Shown one piece after another: positions 15,984-24,145 of a stretch of 64,000 bases of DNA. The notes under the pieces are model-generated. The model was given only the letters and a program-made list of their open reading frames with translations, did not search any database and was not told where the DNA came from. Each line of letters begins with the position of its first letter. Within the stretch, counting starts at the first letter, position 1. This DNA comes from PALSA-505 sp036267135 (GTDB lineage Bacteria; Actinomycetota; Actinomycetes; Streptosporangiales; Streptosporangiaceae), in contig DATAWQ010000028.1 of NCBI GenBank assembly GCA_036267135.1, forward strand, positions 5,235-69,234, given 5' to 3'. The translations under genes and the position numbers were made by a program.

Positions 15984-17123
15984 TCAGCTACCGGTCCATT
16001 GCTCGGCGAGCGTCAGGTAAGCGATGGAGTTGGTGTTGATCCAGCCTGTCGCGGTGCAGTCGGTGGTGGACGGGCAGGAGACGCCGGCCAGTTCTGCGCC
16101 CACCCCGCTAGTGCCCGGGGTGGTCTGGGTCGACCAGCTTGTGCCGTTCCATCCCTCAGCTAGCGTTTTCTGGTCCGGAGCCGCCGAGATGTCTTGTGCG
16201 CCGGTTGCGGTGCAACTGGAAGCCGACGCGCAGGAGACTGAGACCAGTACCGACGCGCTGGGACTTGGCGTGGTCTGGATCGCCCAAGTCGTTCCGTTCC
16301 AGATCTCAGACAGCGTCTTGCTACTTCCGCTGACGGTGACAGAACCGACGGCCGTGCAGTTGGCCGTCGCTGTGCAGGAAACTCCGTTGAAAGAGGGACC
16401 AGAACCTGATGGGTTCGGAGTGGCCTGGATCGTCCAGGTGGTGCCATTCCAACGCTCGGCCAGCGTTCCATTGCTGCTGAAGCCAACTCCCACGCATCTG
16501 CTGGCCGAGGCACAGGACACGCCGTCGAGCTCAGAATAGGTGGCGCCGGAAGGGTTCGGAGTGGTCTGGGTCGCCCAGGTGGTGCCATTCCATCGCTCGG
16601 CCAGCGTCCCGCTATTGGAAACTCCGGCGGCTGTGCATGCGCTGGCCGAGGTGCAGGAAACTGCGAACAGCATCGCCCCCGCTGGGCTGGGAGTGGTCTG
16701 GATCGTCCAGGTGGTGCCATTCCATCGCTCGGCCAGCGTCTCGTAACCGGTGCTGCTGTTGGCGTAGCCAACCGCGATGCAGTTGCTGGCAGAGGTACAG
16801 GCCACGCCGGTGAGCTCGGAGTAGGTGGAACCGGCAGGGTTGGCCGTGGTCTGGATGGCCCACGTGGTGCCGTTCCAGTGCTCGGCGAGCGTCGCAAGGT
16901 TGCCCGTACCCTGCTGAGAACCGACCGCGGTGCAATTCGTGGCCGCCGTGCATGCGACCCCCAGCAGGTCAGCTGAGGAGCCGGACGGATTCGGCGTGGA
17001 CTGAACGCTCCAGCCGGTGGAAGCCTCAGCCGCTGTCGTGATTCCGCAGGTAGCCAGGGCTGCCGCCATCATGACCGTGATCGTTAATATCCGTCGCAAG
17101 TTGTTTCCCTTCCATCCAGTCAC
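15984..17123 (-). CDS. Secreted WNGTTW-repeat protein
   Basis: A 379-residue exported protein made almost wholly of ~45-residue repeats. Each reads roughly LAERWNGTTWxIQTTPNPSG, then L-x-GVSC, then SA-x-x-CTAVG. About seven copies are present, the cysteines probably forming a disulfide within each. The N-terminus RRILTITVMMAAALATCG is a signal peptide ending near AEA. The listed start is a GTG. A TTG at 17099 with GGAAGGGA just upstream would give a more normal signal peptide. The architecture suggests a beta-propeller. No enzyme motif is visible. The RCC1-type gene at 39.3-41 kb has related C-terminal repeats. Confidence 0.8.
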   Translation of the reverse strand: MTGWKGNNLRRILTITVMMAAALATCGITTAAEASTGWSVQSTPNPSGSSADLLGVACTAATNCTAVGSQQGTGNLATLAEHWNGTTWAIQTTANPAGSTYSELTGVACTSASNCIAVGYANSSTGYETLAERWNGTTWTIQTTPSPAGAMLFAVSCTSASACTAAGVSNSGTLAERWNGTTWATQTTPNPSGATYSELDGVSCASASRCVGVGFSSNGTLAERWNGTTWTIQATPNPSGSGPSFNGVSCTATANCTAVGSVTVSGSSKTLSEIWNGTTWAIQTTPSPSASVLVSVSCASASSCTATGAQDISAAPDQKTLAEGWNGTSWSTQTTPGTSGVGAELAGVSCPSTTDCTATGWINTNSIAYLTLAEQWTGS

Positions 17124-17583
17124 AAAACTGCCGTGAGGTTCACCCGACGAAGTAGTAATAACCAGTCACAGGATTCGCAAACTGAGTGTAAATAAAACAT
17201 TCTGTCAACCAGCAGCAGACCGGATCATGATCGCGTGCATCCCTTTTAGTCGAACGGCATCCGGAACAGGAAGGGAACGTAGATCCAAAAGGGCGTGGGT
17301 ACCTTGACAGTCTTGGATTTGGTGAGGCTAGACCTGATGATTCGCGTACCTGATCGGCTGGCCTGAGGCGTCGGCTCGGGGACAGCTGAGGCTGACGGAC
17401 CCACACCGAACGAACACCTCCGTGCACGTTTAGTTTGAGGCATCATCCAGGATTTATCATGTCCGGATCCCGTCCCGGTTTCGGCCACCGGCGGAACCGT
17501 ATGCTTGCCTGCACCTTGACAGCCCTGGCCATCGGCGGGACGGTGTGGTGGGGCTCATAGTAAGGGGTGACGGGGGAGGAACC
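17124..17583. other. Intergenic region with lower GC, possible signal-peptide remnant
   Basis: 460 bp between divergent genes. The part near 17140-17300 is A/T-rich for this genome and should hold the promoter of the secreted repeat protein. A plus-strand reading from ATG 17459 gives a 33-residue peptide ending TLTALAIGGTVWWGS. It resembles a signal peptide cut off before any mature domain. I see no other convincing gene. Confidence 0.35.
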
Positions 17584-19086
17584 ATGGACTGCGCTCACTG
17601 CGGGTCGGCTCTGCGTGATGGCAGTAATTTCTGTATTCGTTGCGGTACCCGCGTAGGGCAGGTCAAGGAACCCCCGGCGCCGGTCCAGCCTGCGGTTTCA
17701 GCCGCGCCAATGCCGACGGCCCGCCGCCCGCCGCCGGGCGGGGAAAGATTATCCTCGACCGTTAGGGTAGCGGCTGCGTCAGCAACGCTTGTACTCAGCG
17801 CAATCACGCTGGCAGCCTTCCTCGCGCCTTCGGCTGTGCCAATGTGGGCGCTGAACTGGCTGCTCATCGTGCCGCTGCCGCTATCGGCGCACGTGGCTGA
17901 GGCGGAGATGATCCTCCTCATCGTTGTCGCCGCCTCTGCGATCTTGCGCACGCTCATGAGGACGGTTAAACGTGCCGAGTTGATAGTCCTTGCACTGGCC
18001 TATGCCGGCGTGCTCGTGGGCAACGCTGCTGCGTTTCCGGGTGGCATAAGCGTTTCTGGTTATGTGCTCGGTCAGCCGGGGGCAACTGCCACCTGGGTAT
18101 GCCTGGCGTTCGTGCTGGCGGCCGGTGCCGGGAGCGTGCTCGCAGTGGGTCAGCCCACCATGGTCGCGGTCAGTGGCCTCATCGCCGGTGTGGTGATCGC
18201 CGGGGTGAGTGCTGGCGCAGTCGTCACGCAAGCGGGCAACTTCATGCCGGCCTCCGCGTTCGCGTCCGGCGAGCAGACCTACCTCCCGGTGACCTCGTCA
18301 GGCGCCGACACGGGCGGCAGCCAGGTGGCGCCCGCCAGCAGCAACCAGCCTGGCGGCTGCGCCGCTGGGTGGACAGCCCTGCTCGATGTGACCGCATCCG
18401 GCATGCGCGCGACGGTGTGCCAGTCCACCAGCCAGACGATCCTGGCTGCGCAGCTCAGTGACGGCTCAGTAATTGACGTCCCCGCGGTGGCGGACGGCTC
18501 CGGCTGGAGCGCCGATGACGGTGCTATGACCTACACGGTCGATCCGGATTTCATCGCGACCTACCAGAATGGGCAGCTGGCCAGCGACCAGGCGACAACG
18601 TCGGCCTCAGGTACGCGCTCAACCCCCAGTGCTCTGGACCAGCTCGCCGCCATGGTGAAGCTGGCACATCAGGGTCGCGCCGAAGTGGTCCAGCTGGAAC
18701 AGCTGGCCCAGGGCTGCGGCAGCTCGTCTGAAGGAACCAGCCTTATCAACCAGGTGGCCGCCAACCGGGCCCAGTTGCTCGCCGCAGCGGAGAAACTGGC
18801 GCAGGAGCCGTCGGCGAGCGGCCTTCCCGTATCCCAGTTCGTCAGCTCCATGCAGTGGTCGCTGAAGGCTGACCACGCGTGGCAGCACTGGATCGTCCAC
18901 GCCTGGGGGCCGTGGGCGGCTGGTGGCTGCGCGGGACAGGCGACAAGCAACGGACGCGCTGACTTCGATCAGTTCGTGGCGGACTCCAGCCAGGCCGACC
19001 GTACCAAAAATGCGTTCGTGAACACCTACGACCCGATCGCCGCCCAAAACGGCCTGCAGAGCAACTGGACCGGTCTCGACATCTAA
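17584..19086 (+). CDS. Zinc-ribbon membrane protein of unknown function
   Basis: The ATG at 17584 follows GGGGGAGGA; the product is 500 residues. Residues 3-22 form a zinc ribbon (CAHCGSALRDGSNFCIRCG) with two CxxC knuckles, cytoplasmic. A Pro-rich linker leads to about five TM segments (~60-80, 86-105, 107-125, 132-150, 165-215). The C-terminal ~270 residues, from about FMPASAFASGEQTYLP, are outside the membrane. They are rich in Ser/Gln with four scattered cysteines and helical stretches (LDQLAAMVKLAHQGRAEVVQ). I do not recognise the outer domain. It stands alone between divergent and convergent genes. Confidence 0.75.
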   Translation: MDCAHCGSALRDGSNFCIRCGTRVGQVKEPPAPVQPAVSAAPMPTARRPPPGGERLSSTVRVAAASATLVLSAITLAAFLAPSAVPMWALNWLLIVPLPLSAHVAEAEMILLIVVAASAILRTLMRTVKRAELIVLALAYAGVLVGNAAAFPGGISVSGYVLGQPGATATWVCLAFVLAAGAGSVLAVGQPTMVAVSGLIAGVVIAGVSAGAVVTQAGNFMPASAFASGEQTYLPVTSSGADTGGSQVAPASSNQPGGCAAGWTALLDVTASGMRATVCQSTSQTILAAQLSDGSVIDVPAVADGSGWSADDGAMTYTVDPDFIATYQNGQLASDQATTSASGTRSTPSALDQLAAMVKLAHQGRAEVVQLEQLAQGCGSSSEGTSLINQVAANRAQLLAAAEKLAQEPSASGLPVSQFVSSMQWSLKADHAWQHWIVHAWGPWAAGGCAGQATSNGRADFDQFVADSSQADRTKNAFVNTYDPIAAQNGLQSNWTGLDI

Positions 19087-19165
19087 CCCGCGGCGATCCC
19101 CATCCGCTGCGTCGCTGGTGCCGTAGCAGGTCACGTTTGCATCGATCTGATCTTCGATCACCCGT

Positions 19166-19813
19166 CTAAAGGCAGGACTGGGTGCCCGGTTTTGGCGATA
19201 GCGGTGTACCAGGCTCTTTGCTGTCCTGGGTTTGCTGGAGTCCCTGGAGCAGTAGTTCGATCAATCGGCCGGGGTCATAGCGCGGGTCGCTGCCGCGCCC
19301 AATGCACAGGTTGCCGATGCCGCGCATCAGTTCGTAGGGCTGGATGCCGGGCCTGATGTCGCCTGCGTCGATCGCGGCGTCGAGGATCTGCGCGCACACG
19401 GGTTCCAGGCGGTCCAGGAAGTAGGTATGCAGCACGGCGAAGCGGCTGCTGTCGGACTGCAGAGCATCCGCGAGCCCGTGCTTGGTGACCAGGAAGTCGA
19501 CGAACAGGCCGATCCACTGACGGAGTGCCTCGAACGCAGAGCCAGCGCTGGCCAGCAGGCTCGGGCCCGCCTCGGCGCAGGCCTGGATCTGGTGGCGGTA
19601 GACGGCTGTGATGAGATCGGCCCGGGTCGGGAAGTGGCGGTAGATCGTGCCCATCCCGACCCCGGCTTTGGCCGCGATCTGGCGGATCGGCGCGTCGACG
19701 CCCGAGACGGCGAACACCTCGGCGGCCGCGGCCAGCAGCGTCTGCTGATTGCGCACCGCGTCAGCCCGCTTGTTACGGGCCGGTGCCTCCCCGGCGTGGC
19801 TGTCGCTGGGCAC
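19166..19813 (-). CDS. TetR-family transcriptional repressor
   Basis: A 215-residue product, GTG start with GGAGG about 9 nt upstream. The HTH lies at ~25-70: LLAAAAEVFAVSGVDAPIRQ, then AAKAGVGMGTIYRHFPTRADL, a canonical TetR recognition helix. The C-terminal domain is all-helical and ligand-binding (LRQWIGLFVDFLVTKHGLADAL). It is divergent from the hydrolase at 19977. Two dyads in the 163-bp spacer are its likely operators, so it should repress the hydrolase and itself. Confidence 0.95.
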   Translation of the reverse strand: MPSDSHAGEAPARNKRADAVRNQQTLLAAAAEVFAVSGVDAPIRQIAAKAGVGMGTIYRHFPTRADLITAVYRHQIQACAEAGPSLLASAGSAFEALRQWIGLFVDFLVTKHGLADALQSDSSRFAVLHTYFLDRLEPVCAQILDAAIDAGDIRPGIQPYELMRGIGNLCIGRGSDPRYDPGRLIELLLQGLQQTQDSKEPGTPLSPKPGTQSCL

Positions 19814-19835
19814 CAGAGCTTCCTCCCGACATCAT

Positions 19836-19883
19836 TTGACAAAACGGAACATCGCTCCGAATAATAGGCGGAGCAACGTTCCG
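19836..19883 (+). promoter_or_regulatory. Promoter with overlapping double TetR operator
   Basis: TTGACA at 19836-19841 and AATAAT at 19860-19865 with 18-bp spacing form a near-consensus promoter towards the hydrolase. CGGAACATCGCTCCG (19845-19859) and CGGAGCAACGTTCCG (19869-19883) are each imperfect palindromes of the form CGGArC-N3-GyTCCG. They are also near-perfect inverted copies of one another, centres 24 bp apart. The first fills the -35/-10 spacer and the second sits at the expected start of transcription. Binding there would block the polymerase. Confidence 0.75.
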
Positions 19884-19976
19884 AATCAGCTTACCGAGGC
19901 AGGACGCGCCTGACCACCCGCCCGCCGCCGCCCGGTTGGGCCCGGCCGCAGCACAAGGCACAGAAAGGACCCCACC

Positions 19977-20930
19977 ATGACCGCACCCACCGCCACCGCC
20001 AGCCCGCCCACGCCCGTCCTGTCCTACAGCCCCGTGGTCCTGCCCGTGCCCGGACGGCCCGCAGCCCTCCACGTCCGCGTCACCGCGCCCGCAACCGGGA
20101 CCGGGCTGCCCATCATCTTGCTCTCCCACGGCCACGGCGGCTCCCACCACCTCTCCTCACTGAACGGGTACGCGCCCATCGCCAGCCTCTGGGCGGCAGC
20201 CGGGTTCACCGTTATCCAGCCCACCCACCTCAGCTCCCGGACGCTGAGCCACCAACTCGCCGACACACCCGCAGCCCCCTTCTTCTGGCGCTCACGCGCC
20301 GAGGACATGACCCACATCCTCGACCGCCTTGACGAGATCGAGAACACCGTGCCCCAGCTGGCCGGGCGCACCGACCACGCCAAGATCGCGGTAGCCGGGC
20401 ACTCCCTCGGCGGCCACACCGCCAGCCTCCTGCTAGGCGCCCGGATCACCGACCCCGGCACCAGCGAGGAAGTGAACCTGGCCGAGCCCCGGATCAAGGC
20501 CGGTGTGCTGCTGGCCGCACCGGGCAGGGGCGGCAGCACCCTCAACGGCTGGATGGCCGACAAGGTGCCGTTCCTCCACACCACCGACTTCTCCACGATG
20601 ACCACGCCCACCCTGATCGTGGCCGGCGACAAAGACGACTCTCAGCACTTCACCGACACCGGCCCCAGCTGGCACGCCGACCCCTACCACCTCGCCCCCG
20701 CCCCCAAAACCCTGCTTACCCTCTCCGGCGCCGGGCACTTGCTGGGCGGCATCTCCGGATACGACGCCGCCGAGACCACCGACGAGAACCCCGACCGGGT
20801 CGCCGCCCTCGGACACCTCACTTCCGCCTACCTGCACACCCACTTCCAGCCCGGCAACCACGCCTGGCAGCAGGCCCGCCAAGCACATACGACCGGGACC
20901 GACCCAGCCGCACGAACCGAATCCAAGTAG
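19977..20930 (+). CDS. Alpha/beta hydrolase, cutinase/chlorophyllase-like
   Basis: A 317-residue product, ATG after AAAGGA. The core features are LLSHGHGGSHH (oxyanion strand), VAGHSLGGHTASLL (nucleophile elbow Ser), VAGDKDDSQ (acid) and GAGHLLGGI (His). No signal peptide is present, so it acts inside the cell. The overall pattern is like chlorophyllase/PET-hydrolase-type esterases; the true substrate is unknown. Control by the divergent TetR is strongly suggested by the operator pair, so the inducer is likely its substrate or an analogue. Confidence 0.9.
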   Translation: MTAPTATASPPTPVLSYSPVVLPVPGRPAALHVRVTAPATGTGLPIILLSHGHGGSHHLSSLNGYAPIASLWAAAGFTVIQPTHLSSRTLSHQLADTPAAPFFWRSRAEDMTHILDRLDEIENTVPQLAGRTDHAKIAVAGHSLGGHTASLLLGARITDPGTSEEVNLAEPRIKAGVLLAAPGRGGSTLNGWMADKVPFLHTTDFSTMTTPTLIVAGDKDDSQHFTDTGPSWHADPYHLAPAPKTLLTLSGAGHLLGGISGYDAAETTDENPDRVAALGHLTSAYLHTHFQPGNHAWQQARQAHTTGTDPAARTESK

Positions 20931-20988
20931 CCCTGCAACCCGGCCTGGAACCTCGTCATGCGGGGGCCGGAGGGGATGCTCTCGCGGC

Positions 20989-21441
20989 GTGGCTGACCTG
21001 GCTGACTACCTGGGCTTGACGGTCAGCCAAGCGCGGGAGCAGGTCCGGGCATTACTCGCCCGCCGCCCGAACCGGTACCGTCCTTGGCCCGGCGCGATCC
21101 TGCGTGATGATCCCGCCAGGTTCACCGCCACCTACCGGTTGCTGCCGCACGCCGCCCGTGCCGAGGGGATCGGCCCAGCCCGGCTGCCCGACTTCCTCCG
21201 TGTGCATCCGGAGCTGCCCCGGTCACGTTGCGCCGCGCCGCCCACGCTGGTCAGCAACGATCCACACCGCCATGGTAGATGCCAGGCAACACGCGCACGG
21301 CGGATGCGTCTGGCCTGCGTCCGGCCAGGGCCTGCTCAGCACGGGCGTCCGGCCGCGGCCCTCCCAGCTTCCAGCGGCGCGGGACTGATCAGGTCCCATT
21401 TGTTGCCAGCGATGTCGAGGAACACCGCGACGCGGCCGTAG
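20989..21441 (+). pseudogene. Small DNA-binding-like protein fragment
   Basis: From GTG 20989 the first ~85 residues look protein-like: VADLADYLGLTVSQAREQVR resembles a helix-turn-helix, followed by RPNRYRPWPGAILRDDPARF and LPDFLRVHPELPR. After ~residue 85 the frame runs antisense through the convergent VOC gene and loses sense. The ribosome-site spacing is poor (GGAGGGG 13 nt away). I read this as a truncated gene whose original 3' part is gone; the family is unknown. Confidence 0.4.
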
Positions 21442-21767
21442 GCTTCTGCCCGCGGTGCCCCCACGAACTGGACGCCTCCGGAAGCCATCCGCGTGTAGGC
21501 GGCATCGAAATCCTCTACGTGCAGGAAGAACCCCACCCGCCCGCCAGCTTGCTTCCCGATGGCCAAAGCTTGGCCTTCCCCGTCAGCCCGGGCCAGCAGC
21601 AGGCCCGTCACGGCGCCTGGCGGACGGACAACCACCCACCGCTTCGGGCGCCCATCGTTCGTCAGGGCCGGGGAGTCCTCTACGAGCTCGAAGCCCAGCA
21701 GGTCCACGAAGAACCGGATCGCTGGATCGTACTCACTGACCACGATGGCGATGAGGCCCAGATGCAC
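21336..21767 (-). CDS. VOC-superfamily (glyoxalase/bleomycin-resistance fold) protein
   Basis: A 143-residue product with the paired beta-alpha-beta-beta-beta pattern of VOC proteins: LIAIVVSEYDPAIRFFVDLLGFELVED in the first module and GFFLHVEDFDAAYTRMASGGVQF in the second, ending VAVFLDIAGNKWDLISP. Metal-ligand positions are His2 (MHLGL), a mid-strand acidic or His position, and an Asp near DIAGN. The substrate cannot be assigned. It is a stand-alone gene facing the fragment at 20989. Confidence 0.88.
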   Translation of the reverse strand: MHLGLIAIVVSEYDPAIRFFVDLLGFELVEDSPALTNDGRPKRWVVVRPPGAVTGLLLARADGEGQALAIGKQAGGRVGFFLHVEDFDAAYTRMASGGVQFVGAPRAEAYGRVAVFLDIAGNKWDLISPAPLEAGRAAAGRPC

Positions 21768-21955
21768 CGCACCAGCATAGGGGACCTACATTGCTCCTAC
21801 TTCGAGATGTAGCTTCAGCCGGCGATGGCAACGGTCCCCCGGCGCGGCCGCGGCGGCATAACAGTGAACGGCCTCCAGACTGTGCGGCCGTCCTGGTGCT
21901 GTCTGGAGGAGACCATGGCTTGTGGCTGGCCGCGGGGTCAGTAAGGCTGCAGCTC

Positions 21956-22003
21956 ATGCACTTCAACCATCTCGGGCTGCCAGTTCGCGACGCCCGGTGT
22001 AGC
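21956..22003 (+). pseudogene. N-terminal scrap of another VOC protein
   Basis: ATG 21956 opens MHFNHLGLPVRDARCS, which is the standard first strand and helix start of a VOC domain. The similarity then stops abruptly; downstream codons are unrelated. Only ~16 residues survive. The rest of 21768-21955 holds nothing I can assign. Confidence 0.5.
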
Positions 22004-22111
22004 CGGGGCTGTCAAGGCGGCAGATACCGCATGGGTTTCTTCTTGCAGACTTGACCTGAACCGCACCGTGGTGGGTGCTATTGCGTGGGCGGAAGCGCGT
22101 TGAGATCGGCC

Positions 22112-22228
22112 ATGACAGCACTGGCTGCGGCGGCGCGGCAACTAGCCCCGAATTCGATTGCCAGCGACGGCACCGACGTGTGGGTGGCGAACGAGGGGGA
22201 CCAGTCCATAACGGGATTCCCCACCTAG
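22112..22228 (+). pseudogene. YncE/NHL-like beta-propeller blade fragment
   Basis: A 38-codon reading from ATG 22112 ends at a TAG. It contains PNSIASDGTDVWVANEGDQS, the repeat unit of secreted actinobacterial beta-propellers (family pattern P-x-AI-x-SDGTHVWVAN-x-x-x-NSVTEL). One blade is left with no signal peptide or neighbouring blades. The gap from here to 22392 shows no other gene. Confidence 0.55.
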
Positions 22229-22392
22229 TCATCGAGATGGCCAACCGGGCTCGCAAGTGATCCCCGGCGCCAAGAACCCAACCGCCTTAACCGCCCCGCA
22301 CCAGCCCCGCTTACGCAAAAGCGGGAGAACAACGCCACCCTTCAAGAGCCCGGCGTGATCCGCGCCTAGGAGGCCTGTCTGTCAACGGCCGC

Positions 22393-23010
22393 TTGCCGGA
22401 ACCGGATGCCCCAGGTGTCCCGGGATCCTGGCCAAATAGTGATCCTCGACATGGTGCGGGGTACCTCGCTGCCGTATGCCAGTATTGTGCCGTGGGGTTT
22501 CCCGGCGTTGTCATCCAGCTCGTTGATGAGAGTAATTCCGAGTCGGCCGTCCGGTTTCTCGGTGCATGGGTCTGCGACGGAGAGACCGCGGGGCGCCGGT
22601 ACCTGGCTGGGCACGTGGAACCTGACGGCGTCAGCCTTATCGCCACGAGCGGGTGTGATGCCGTCGGCTACGCCGCGATCATCTGGGAGTCCAATTACGC
22701 TGGATTCCGGAGCCGCGGCATCCCGCTGGTTCACCAGATCGCGGTGAGTGAGCCGTGGCGGCAGCGCGGCGTTGCCACGCTGTTGATGGATGCAGCCGAG
22801 CAACTGGCCGCCGACCGGGGCATCGCGACGCTGGGTATTACGGTCGGCCTGTTTGACAAGTACGGTCCGGCGCAGCGGATGTATGGACGGCGTGGATATA
22901 TCCCCGATGGCAGGGGCGCATGCCAGGCCCAGCGTCCGCTCAGCCAGGACATGCAGGTGAGCCTGGACCACGATGTGATCATCTGGCTCACCAAGGAACT
23001 CATCCCCTGA
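22393..23010 (+). CDS. GNAT-family N-acetyltransferase
   Basis: Transfers acetyl from acetyl-CoA to an amine. The CoA-binding motif is IAVSEPWRQRGVATLLMDAAE (motif A, Q/R-x-x-G-x-A) at ~118-138. It is preceded by VGYAAIIW and followed by LGITVGLFDKYGPAQRMYGRRGYIPDGRG (motif B). The conserved GNAT similarity starts only at about VVIQLVDESNSESAVRF. The first ~38 codons from TTG 22393 look non-native, so the true start may be a GTG near 22492. Alternatively the 5' end may have been replaced, which would fit the debris around it. Substrate unknown. Confidence 0.75.
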   Translation: MPEPDAPGVPGSWPNSDPRHGAGYLAAVCQYCAVGFPGVVIQLVDESNSESAVRFLGAWVCDGETAGRRYLAGHVEPDGVSLIATSGCDAVGYAAIIWESNYAGFRSRGIPLVHQIAVSEPWRQRGVATLLMDAAEQLAADRGIATLGITVGLFDKYGPAQRMYGRRGYIPDGRGACQAQRPLSQDMQVSLDHDVIIWLTKELIP

Positions 23011-23090
23011 CAAGCCGGTGCCGCCGTGCCAAGCTCGTCACCGGAGCTTGCGCGACGGGGCCGCTTGCTGGCGCGGCTAGAGTGCCTTCG

Positions 23091-23320
23091 GTGAGCGTGG
23101 AGGCGGCAGATATCGGCGGGACGGGCCAGGCCGGGTCTGGGTTTCCGGTGGTAGTGCTGGCGGCTGCGGTCCTGGCGGCGGAGCGGGTGTCGGGCGTGCT
23201 GGTGGGCAGTGCGGCTTTGCGGCTGCGCGGCGAGCCGGTGAGCGTAGGTGATGTGGACGTGGTGATCGAGCCGGGTGAGGCGAACCTGCAACGGCTGCAC
23301 GAGGCACTGGTGCTCATCGA
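23091..23320 (+). pseudogene. Nucleotidyltransferase-fold N-terminal fragment, joined to GyrA-like debris
   Basis: GTG 23091 begins an open frame whose first ~75 residues contain LVGSAALRLRGEPVSVGDVD and VVIEPGEAN. This has the G-S-x-x-L / D-x-D layout of minimal nucleotidyltransferases. At about residue 75 (LHEALVLID) the sequence switches, in the same frame, to a GyrA-like segment. The catalytic domain is therefore cut, and the hybrid is very unlikely to be a working enzyme. Confidence 0.5.
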
Positions 23321-24088
23321 CTTGGCCCAGCCGTGGAAGCTGCCGGTCCCGCTGGTCGAGAGGCGGGGCAACTTCGGCAGCCGCGGGAACGACCCACCGG
23401 CTAGCCCGCGCTACACCGAGGCGCGGTTGTCACCGGCCGGGCAGGTCGCGCTGGCGGCCGAGCGCGGCGAGATCGCGCCGGTCCCGATCGGGATGATCAA
23501 CGGCAACACGCACCGGGAGGGCGTTCGGCCGCCGTTCCGGCCTGCTGCGCTCATGGACGCGATCCGGCAGGTTCTGCTCCGGCCCGGCTGCCCGCGGCGC
23601 GGATCACCGGCATCGCCGGCCCGCCTGATTTCCTCACCGGCTGCACCGTGACCGGCGACCTGGCTGCGCTCGCCGCGGGCCAGCACGCCGAGCTCGGCCT
23701 GCACGCGAGGGTCATGGTCACCGACGGCGCCTACGTCAGCGACCGGGTGGCCAAAGCGACCATTCCCCGGGTACAAGCCGCCGGGCTGGGATCCTGGCTG
23801 GCCGGCCGGTAATTGTCATCGACAGGTTCCCGCCCTACACGAACCCCGACGACGTCAGCATCAGCATCGCCAAACGTGCCAGCGAATACTCCTGGCACGC
23901 CCGCCACCCGGAACTGGCCGCGCTGACCGGACTGCCGATCAAGGATCTGGCCGACCTGACCACCTCCCGCGGCCATGATCCGAACCTGGATCCGGGCCTG
24001 CCAGCACGAAGACCTGACGGGCAGCCTGACAGCCCTGGATAACGCCCTGGCATCCCGCCGGCAAAGACGCCTGGCGGCGGACTACTGA
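23321..24088 (+). pseudogene. GyrA/ParC-like topoisomerase subunit pseudogene
   Basis: The first frame reads PVPLVERRGNFGSRGNDPPA then RYTEARLSPAGQVAL, the DNA-gate region of type IIA topoisomerase A subunits (family: GNFGS..GD.PA..RYTEARL). Similarity continues to PPFRPAALMDAIRQVL and then moves to another frame (ITGIAGPPDFLTGCTVTGDL). It stops at a TAA near 23811. A third frame carries VIVIDRFPPYTNPDDVS and LTGLPIKDLADLTTSRGHD. A final shift gives HEDLTGSLTALDNALASRRQ, ending at 24088. At least three frame changes plus deletions show decay. The catalytic-tyrosine part is absent. Confidence 0.65.
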
Positions 24089-24145
24089 ACCACGATTCAC
24101 TCGCGACTAGCTCAGAGGCTGCAGGTCATAACGCGCCGCGCGTGC

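Noticed and set aside
17140..17488. Overlapping minus-strand frames of 80-95 codons before the repeat protein
   Set aside because: No family pattern and no ribosome site; the lower GC suggests promoter DNA.
23321..24088. Functional second gyrase or topoisomerase IV subunit
   Set aside because: Several frame changes, internal stops and missing catalytic-tyrosine region.
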